A DNA stretch of 64,000 nt from Strongylocentrotus purpuratus (Eukaryota > Echinodermata > Echinoidea > Camarodonta > Strongylocentrotidae): contig NW_022145605.1 in assembly GCF_000002235.5 (NCBI RefSeq), positions 186,001 through 250,000 on the forward strand. Direction: 5' to 3'. The notes beneath the pieces are model-generated. The model was not told the origin of the DNA. It was given only the letters and a program-made list of their open reading frames with translations, and ran no database searches. Within the stretch, counting starts at the first letter, position 1, and every line of letters begins with the position of its first letter. This document shows, in pieces, positions 57,326-64,000 of this stretch. Position numbers and translations under genes: made by a program.

Positions 57326-59345
57326 AGGTAAAGACCAGTTTTGGAAACGCCCTCCTCTCAAAAAATAAAATGAAAGATCTTATTACCAATCATGTGAAAG
57401 AATATGTTTTGACCAATTTGAATGATACAAATTTTGCAGAAAAAAAAAACCACCTACTAATTGATATATTTGGTACATGATTATTGGACCTGAAAGATAT
57501 TGTGCACGTGTTGCCTACGTGTCACGTAGTCCCATATATATCTTTTTGTGTACAGTGCTTAAAACTTTACCAAGACTGGGCAAAATTTCTTATCATTTTG
57601 ATGATTCCAGAACCTTGCAGTACACACAGGTACATGTACAGGTGTATGTTACAAAAAAAAAAAATCTCAGAATTCAAGCTCTTGCTTCAAATTTCATACC
57701 ATCAAACAGAGATTGATAAGATCTTTTATTTGATGCCTCATTCATCCTAATAGCCTGAGTAATAAAAAAGTTATGCCAATTTTAAACGCCCGGAAATCAT
57801 GTATTTAATTGCTTTGTTTTTAAAAGAAAAGCTGTGATTTGATTACAAAAATCGCCAAAAAATGTATGTGTATGTAAATACGCGAAAAACCACTAATGGA
57901 GCCGTCATTTTTGCATGACATTTCAGATTCCTCTTCCAAAAAAACATATTTCTCATCCATAGATTTCGCTTAAATTTCACCAAAAGCAAAGTCACATGAA
58001 TAAACAATCAATTTATATACTTTTTATCTCAATTTCGTAGTGGGATCAGGGTACAGAATGGCATTAAACTAGTGCTGTAAGTCAGACGCTATATGTTCGT
58101 GTTCGGTTCGGTTCGGTTCAGTGATATAATAGCAAGCAGCGTTATAGCCACGGCGGTCACCACTGGGCGGGCCGGCCGGCCAGGCTCGTCCAGCACGGGG
58201 GACTTCTGCCCACTCCTGCTGAAAAACAGTGCCTCCGACCAGCACGAATTTCACATTAAAAAACTGCTCTAAACGTAATTATTTGTGAAGAAAAGTACTA
58301 CTTACATGCGTATTTCCGTCTTGAATCATGTTTTATTTTCAATTTTAAAAGGATCATGTTTTAAATTTGTCAATAAATGATATTTTTCAAGATTTTCGGA
58401 GACGGTTGTTGTCAAATGTTAGAGTCATGAAAGATGCCATCTTGAATAGCGATTCAGACTTGTCAATAATTTTTTTTTTTATAAGTTTTTATTTTCAATA
58501 GGAAAAATATAAAATCCCTATTTTTCCTGAATAAATAAATGCCATACTATAATATATATTTATTTCATTATTTATCTTGTAAAATTTGTCTGATATTGTT
58601 ACAATTAAAATATTGATTTTTTTTTTGTTAAATTGGTTTGAGCTGAACTTGTTTTGATCACGCACATTTATTCTTGTTTATAGCTTGCGATCGCGACGTA
58701 GCGTGGTCAGGATTTGGGATTTAAATGGCGCCAGTGAAGTTGCGCCCACCACTGGATAGGCATAAAAAACAAAGGCGGAAAATGGGAAAAAAAATTAATA
58801 TAAAATGAGCAATCATGACATGAAAATTAGGTAAAAAATAACAAGTTTATTAGCTTGCAAAAACGTTAACATTTTCCTGCCGAACATCCGAACCAGGCCT
58901 TTGCGTCCGGTTCGGTTCGGTTCGGAAGTGACATGTTCGGTGAACTTCCGTTCGGTTTGGCGGTTCGGCGGTTCGGCTACAGCACTACATTAAACACGGC
59001 TCTTGTGAAACAGTGCAGCAAAACAAAATGACAAAAACATAAATCATAGAAAGTTTAGATCTAGTATGAAATGAAAGATAACAATGTCATTCTTCATATC
59101 CAATAGAAATCATGAAACAAAAATCTAATCAGCCCATCAAAAGATCGCATTTGCGTAGGCTTTCCAAATGGTCTCCAATAATGCATAACAGCCCCATGGC
59201 AGAAACCTTCATGGCAAAAGCACACACATTGACATTGTAACGTACATGTACCTACACATATGCTAGATGATCAACCTTTTCTGATCAATTCCACAATGTT
59301 TCTTTCACAATGCAATCGCATGACCATAACTGGTTTTTCTGGATC
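57326..59345. mobile_element. Second copy of the 4013-4378 MITE, split by about 1.6 kb
   Basis: The left part 57326-57618 (AGGTAAAGACCAGTTTTGG through CCAGAACCTTGCAG) and right part about 59256-59332 (TGCTAGATGATCAACCTTTT through CATGACCATAACTGG) match the left and right parts of the 4013-4378 copy. The right end is diverged or lost. The sequence between contains TACATGTAC-rich edges and the hAT element at 58070-58987. Confidence 0.65.
58070..58987. mobile_element. Non-autonomous hAT element, 918 bp, 8-bp TSD CATTAAAC
   Basis: Ends TAGTGCTGTAAG and GCTACAGCACTA are inverted repeats. Identical CATTAAAC flanks lie at 58062-58069 and 58988-58995. Both ends carry CGGTT/AACCG repeats, giving long imperfect subterminal inverted repeats. 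No transposase frame. Confidence 0.85.
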
Positions 59346-59547
59346 TGGATCTGGATGTGTACGATGCAGGGCCCTACTGGGCATAAGCGCATCGGTTGAG
59401 AGAGAGGGCGCGGGGGTATTTAGAAGGCTCTTTTATCTTTAAAAGGATTTAATACCATAGCCTACATCCAAATGATCCAACAGACCAGCCGAAAACTGCA
59501 GAAGGGCCCCAAACCCCCCTCCTCCTTGCCTTTATTATTTAAGTTTA

Positions 59548-59683
59548 ATTACAAATTTGAATAGATTTTAGTGCTAACTAGTCTAGTTAGATCTAGAGGA
59601 GTAACTTAGAGATAGAGTCGGCAGTCTAGACCAGCAGAGTTAGCAACTAAAATCTAGATCTAGATCTATTCAAATTTGTAATT
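59548..59683. repeat. Inverted repeat rich in TAGATCTAG
   Basis: ATTACAAATTTGAATAGAT at the left pairs with ATCTATTCAAATTTGTAAT at the right, with further pairing inward around TTTTAGT/ACTAAAA. The loop holds several CTAGTC and TAGATC motifs. Confidence 0.7.
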
Positions 59684-59897
59684 TTAACACATTTAACAGC
59701 AAATAAACAAGTAATGACATTCTCTAAGAATGAATCATATTTAGATCTAGGCATATTTTTAGAAGGTTTTTCATTTTTTAGAATTCATTTCACACTTTCC
59801 TTACTCAGTAAAAGTACACAATCGTACGTACGGTAGGCCCCCGGTTAGGCCTAGGCCTACTGCGTAGTCACAAAACGTACACCCTCAAAAAACATAC

Positions 59898-60250
59898 CGT
59901 ATCTAACACCTTCGGAATCGGACAGTGGTGCATTTTCATACGATAATTGTTACAAAATTAAAACATACCAAATATCACTATCAGTATCAGTTTCCACTAG
60001 ACTGTCGGCAACATAACGGGCATAAATTGAGAACACATGAACACTCCAAAAAAGGACGAAGAAAGGCTACAACTCGAAAATCTTGTCAGCATTCGATCAA
60101 AAACTTTAAACCACGGCTTTACTGTATTGAATCGAAGGCTAGGCACTATACTGCATGCGTCGTAGATCTATGCACTATACGGACGTACAAATCTGAAGAA
60201 ATCGTCTAATTGTGTACGTTTTTTGTATTGGTACGGTGGTCATTTATGCG
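59898..60250 (-). promoter_or_regulatory. Possible 5' end of a minus-strand gene
   Basis: The minus strand runs from a CG-rich block (about 60245-60290) through a GCATGC motif to a possible exon ending |GTATGTTTTA near 59968 (open frame containing ADSLVETDTDSDI) and an ATG at 59933 reading MHHCPIPKVLDT, closed by a GTATGT donor at 59897. These could be alternative first exons. No product is recognised, and the link to the exon-like blocks at 54.4 and 52.2 kb is inference. Confidence 0.25.
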
Positions 60251-60329
60251 TTCGTTCGCGCGCGCAAGCTGTGCGCGTTCGCATGTATAAAGTGCAATAT
60301 ATAACCTCTAAATAACGTAGATCGGCAAC

Positions 60330-60472
60330 GTGACTTACTTGGTCTATTGGTCAAAGCACCCGACTTCCTTGTCAATGACTCTACATCAAATCCGTGGACA
60401 ATTATTTTTTGGGGGGCTTTCGTTTCTTATTTTTTTTTGATCATTTTCTTCCGACTATACTATATAACACGA

Positions 60473-60514
<42 letters not shown>

Positions 60515-60770
60515 CACAAAAAAATGTAATAAAATGCTTAATTTTGCGTGTTATATTTCTGGGAGAGCAATGTCAATAGTGTGCGTACAACCCTACGGGA
60601 AATCTGAATCCTTGTATGATGCTAGTGTCCTTCCCAGACGTTTATATTTTTTCCAGTTAATAAGCCCAGGTATATGCAATGTTTGCGTCCATTCAATGGA
60701 CCAATATATTGTTCACATGTCTATTCTCTCTTTCTCTATATAATAAATATTAAACTCTGTTAAGTGCTCG
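60330..60770 (+). mobile_element. Old, diverged copy of the Helitron-like family (partial)
   Basis: A degenerate tRNA-like block (TTGGTCTATTGGTCAAAGCA, CCGACTTCCTTG) at about 60338-60400, ATTTTGCGTGTTATATTTCT at 60541, and TTTCTCTATATAATAAATATT at about 60728 follow the order seen in H9. A long (TA)n tract is at 60475-60512. No terminal hairpin/CTAG. Confidence 0.45.
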
Positions 60771-60789
60771 AAATATTGAATGCATCGAT

Positions 60790-60965
60790 CGTTCTTCATT
60801 GAATCTCTCTCCTGCTCCGTTTTCCTTCCCCGCTATTGGTCTGCCCATCTCCTTCTCTTAATTGCTCTGCCTCTGCATCTCTTTCTCTCCTCTCTCTCTA
60901 CTCTTTCACCCTCTCTCTCTCTCTCTCTCTCTCCCTCTCTTGCTCTGCCTCCCTCTGTATATGCA
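60790..60965. repeat. CT-rich simple repeat
   Basis: Mostly CTCT and TCTC steps with patches shared with the tract at 27255-27560 (CTGCATCTCTTTC and CTACTCTTTCACCCTCTC). In both places it follows a Helitron-like copy. Confidence 0.7.
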
Positions 60966-61638
60966 ATAGATTTGTTTTCATACCTCACACAGCTATACAA
61001 AACATTCCATTGTGACATGGATTGTGCTATCAATAATCACATATCAACTTTAAAATGAGGTTCAATATGATATCAGCTAGGCTCACTCCATCAGGCATCA
61101 GCCATATTGTTTTCATTTATACAGATGTTTACAAATATTATTCTCACTGGCGACTGCCCCCCCCCCCCCCTCCAGCACAATTTTGTTTTCCACACATGTA
61201 AACTAACAGGTTGAGCTTTTCGTGACCACTTCAAATCTAATCAAACCAAATTGTTCACAATTCCTACAACACTTCAATCCATATTCACAAGTCAATGTAA
61301 CATTTTTTTCAAACAAATATATATTTTTATTAGCCACCATTACATCAATATGTTTTACACTATAATTACATCATATAAATCATCCAACATAATTACTTTT
61401 ATCCAAAACACAAGAAACAAATAAACACTAATCTTGATGTTATCCAAAATATTTAACTCAAAACTGCTTCACAAATCAATTACCATAAAACAAAACAACG
61501 ATGTTTAAACTTTGTAAAACTGTCACAATTATATCAAATTACAACCATATGATTTTTAAAACATTTGTCATCGTGTACATATTTCAGATTGATTTGGTCA
61601 TACATAAAACTGATATTAAATTTCTAAAAATCACTTTC

Positions 61639-62945
61639 ATTTTTTTAATGTAAGTACCAAAAAAAAAAACACTTCAGTACTAAACACAAATCGTCTACAG
61701 ATATCTAGAACTACTGATGCATGATTCAAACTCATTACAACAATAAAATCAGATATTAATGTGCTTTTAGTGACTGCAGAAAAATAACAAAAAGTAAACA
61801 AACTTTCATCAAAATCAGACAATCTGTTTAAGAGTTATAAATATTAAACATGTAATTAAATCCCTAATATGGGAGATCATTAAGTTGGCAACTCCACCAG
61901 CATCTATGATGTAACACTGGACAACTCTCCATTGGTTTTGTACACATAATTATTTTTTTAAATGTAAGCATTTTTTTAATGTAAGTACCAACAAAAAAAA
62001 CACTTCAGTACTAAACACAAATTGTCTACAGATATCTAAAACTACTGAGGCATGATTGAAACTCATTACAACAATAAAATCAGATATTAATGTGCTTTTA
62101 GTGACTGCAGAAAAATAACAAAAAGTAAACAAACTTTCGTCAAAATCAGACAATCTGTTTAAGAGTTATAAATATTAAACATGTAATTAAATCCCTAATA
62201 TGGGAGATCATTAAGTTGGCAACTCCACCAGCATCTATGATGTAACACTGGACAACTCTCCATTGGTTTTGTACACATAATTAATTTTTTTAATGTAAGC
62301 ATTTTTTTAATGTAAGTACCAAAAAAAAAAACACTTCAGTACTAAACACAAATCATCTACAGATATCTAGAACTACTGATGCATGATTGAAACTCATTAC
62401 AACAATAAAATCAGATATTAATGTGCTTTTAGTGACTGCAGAAAAATAACAAAAAGTAAACAAACTTTCATCAAAATCAGACAATCTGTTTAAGAGTTAT
62501 AAATATTAAACATGTAATTAAATCCCTAATATGGAAGATCATTAAGTTGGCAACTCCACCAGCATCTATGATGTAACACTGGACAACTCTCCATTGGTTT
62601 TGTACACATAATTAATTTTTTAAATGTAAGCATTTTTTTAATGTAAGTACCAACAAAAAAAAACACTTCAGTACTAAACACAAATTGTCTACAGATATCT
62701 AGAACTACTGATGCATGATTCAAACTCATTACAACAATAAAATCAGATATTAATGTGCTTTTAGCGACTGCAGAAAAATAACAAAAAGTAAACAAACTTT
62801 CATCAAAATCAGACAATCTGTTTAAGAGTTATAAATATTAAACATGTAATTAAATCCCTAATATGGGAGATCATTAAGTTGGCAACTCCACCAGCATCTA
62901 TGATGTAACACTGGACAACTCTCCATTGGTTTTGTACACATACTT
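61639..62945. repeat. 331-bp tandem repeat, four units
   Basis: Units start at 61639, 61969, 62300 and 62631 with CATTTTTTTAATGTAAGTAC. They differ by scattered substitutions and A-run length; the last unit ends at GTTTTGTACACATA. A similar 60-odd-residue frame (starting MSDFDESLFTFCYF) occurs on the minus strand of each unit, but its ending differs in places and nothing supports a gene. Confidence 0.88.
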
Positions 62946-64000
62946 ACACATTCTCTCCCCCCCCCCCCACACCCATTTTCATCAAAATTTAACTTACTAT
63001 TTGAGTATCACATTTCTACATCAATTCTGCAAGCAATTCTTTTATTACTAAAAGAATTATGCTGATTCTTCAAGTACTATTTTATGTAATTTATCTTTTG
63101 CACGCTTGTGTACAACACCAATAAACAGTCATCCATTCTTACATTAAGATGCTACCAGAATTACCAACTTAAGAATCCCCCATAAAAATTGTTACCGTAC
63201 ATAAACTTTAAAAAAATCATAACTCTTTATCAGATTGGCTGATTTCACTCAAAGTTTAACTGTTTAGTTTGTGTTTATTCTTCTGCATTCATTCAGAGCA
63301 CACTCATGTCACAACTTCATTTCCCTTCAATGAATACTTAATCGTGTAAAAAATTTGTGGACCAGGAACTCTCAGGTTTTTTTATCGATTCATATTCGAG
63401 ATGGATATATAACAAATTTCACCTTGGTTGCCACCTTGCCACCCTTGAGCAATTTTCGTAATTAACATAATTAACAAAAAGCCAGATCGATATATAAAAC
63501 ATATGATTAAAACAATATATTAATCCAGGAAGACTAAAATGATGACTAAAACTACTTTTTGGACTTTATGCTTTTCAGTAATTTCATTACTGATGGTAAT
63601 TTATACATATCACCTTACCAACACTCATAGATCTAAGATGGCTGCCCCTAATTTGAATATCAATGATTGAGCAATCTTGAGTTTGCTTCAAAAAGACTAA
63701 AAGTATGAGTCATATTGCTTTTCTAAGGCAATGTAACTAAAAAAAAAATCATCTATGATGCATAATTATGCATCCATCATAAATCTAACTCTCTAAAATC
63801 CAAGATGGCCACCTCTCATTTGCATATATCAAACATAAGGTAAAATGTTAAATCTGATATTCGAACATGTTGGATCGTAAACAGATAACGAATAGCACAA
63901 AAATTGAGAGGTAATTTGGGTCAAGATGCTTACTTACAATGCCAGGTTTGTCATATTACCACGACAACTGTGTCAAATCCAAACTGCATGTCCCTAATTT
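62946..64000. other. No gene seen
   Basis: AT-rich. Two CAAGATGGCC/TAAGATGGCT blocks (63637 and 63800) followed by ATTTG(A/C)ATAT are a weak repeat. Nothing else is recognisable. Confidence 0.45.

Noticed and set aside
59925-60209. 94-codon plus-strand frame with basic residues
   Set aside because: No recognisable domain, no splice or promoter support on that strand; the minus strand has the better exon-like signals.
61637-62816. Repeated minus-strand frame MSDFDESLFTFCYF
   Set aside because: It recurs because the 331-bp unit recurs; its end shifts with A-run length and it has no start context or homologue that I recognise.

Overview
The window is AT-rich eukaryotic DNA from a metazoan, most likely a marine invertebrate and possibly a deuterostome such as an echinoderm. 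That placement is inference from the style of the repeats, from spliced exons with good GT/AG signals, and from the transposon families present. There are no bacterial features. Gene density is very low, and most of what can be read is layered transposable elements.

Layout. 0.24-4.7 kb: the last six exons of a plus-strand HECT-type ubiquitin ligase gene, which join in phase to 313 codons and end near a poly(A) signal. Its last intron holds a TTAA-flanked MITE. 7.16-9.10 kb: a foldback element containing a hAT MITE with a perfect 8-bp target duplication; that MITE carries a scrap of a C2H2 zinc-finger gene. 9.85-27.24 kb: nine copies of one non-autonomous Helitron/Helentron-like family. They share a TAGGTGGTCTGTC end that is repeated inverted just inside the other end, then a 7-8 bp hairpin and CTAG. 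Some copies sit inside others, one pair is a fresh tandem duplication, and one copy is split by a short LTR element at 24.6-26.2 kb. Most copies carry a tRNA-like block with good pol III A and B boxes.

29.1-33.55 kb: six tandem units that look like a repeatedly duplicated exon plus intron, two of them with the same 455-bp MITE flanked by 9-bp duplications. 33.56 to about 44.3 kb: a seemingly intact autonomous Helentron on the minus strand. It has one uninterrupted 3,528-codon gene with PHD-like fingers, an OTU protease, a second cysteine protease resembling herpesvirus tegument deubiquitinases, an HUH Rep nuclease, a Pif1-type helicase and an AP-type endonuclease. This is the most striking item in the window. 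45.05-47.2 kb: direct repeats and two minisatellites.

47.2-64 kb: intergenic or intronic sequence with many MITEs (hAT, TTAA-type, foldback), a promoter-like motif cluster near 49.6-49.8 kb, weak signs of a minus-strand spliced gene between about 60.2 and 52.2 kb, and a four-copy 331-bp tandem repeat at 61.6-62.9 kb.

The autonomous Helentron and the small Helitron-like family are not obviously a donor and its dependants: I could not find the small family's termini at the ends of the large element. All coordinates and splice sites were read by eye; family names rest on motif recognition, not database searches.
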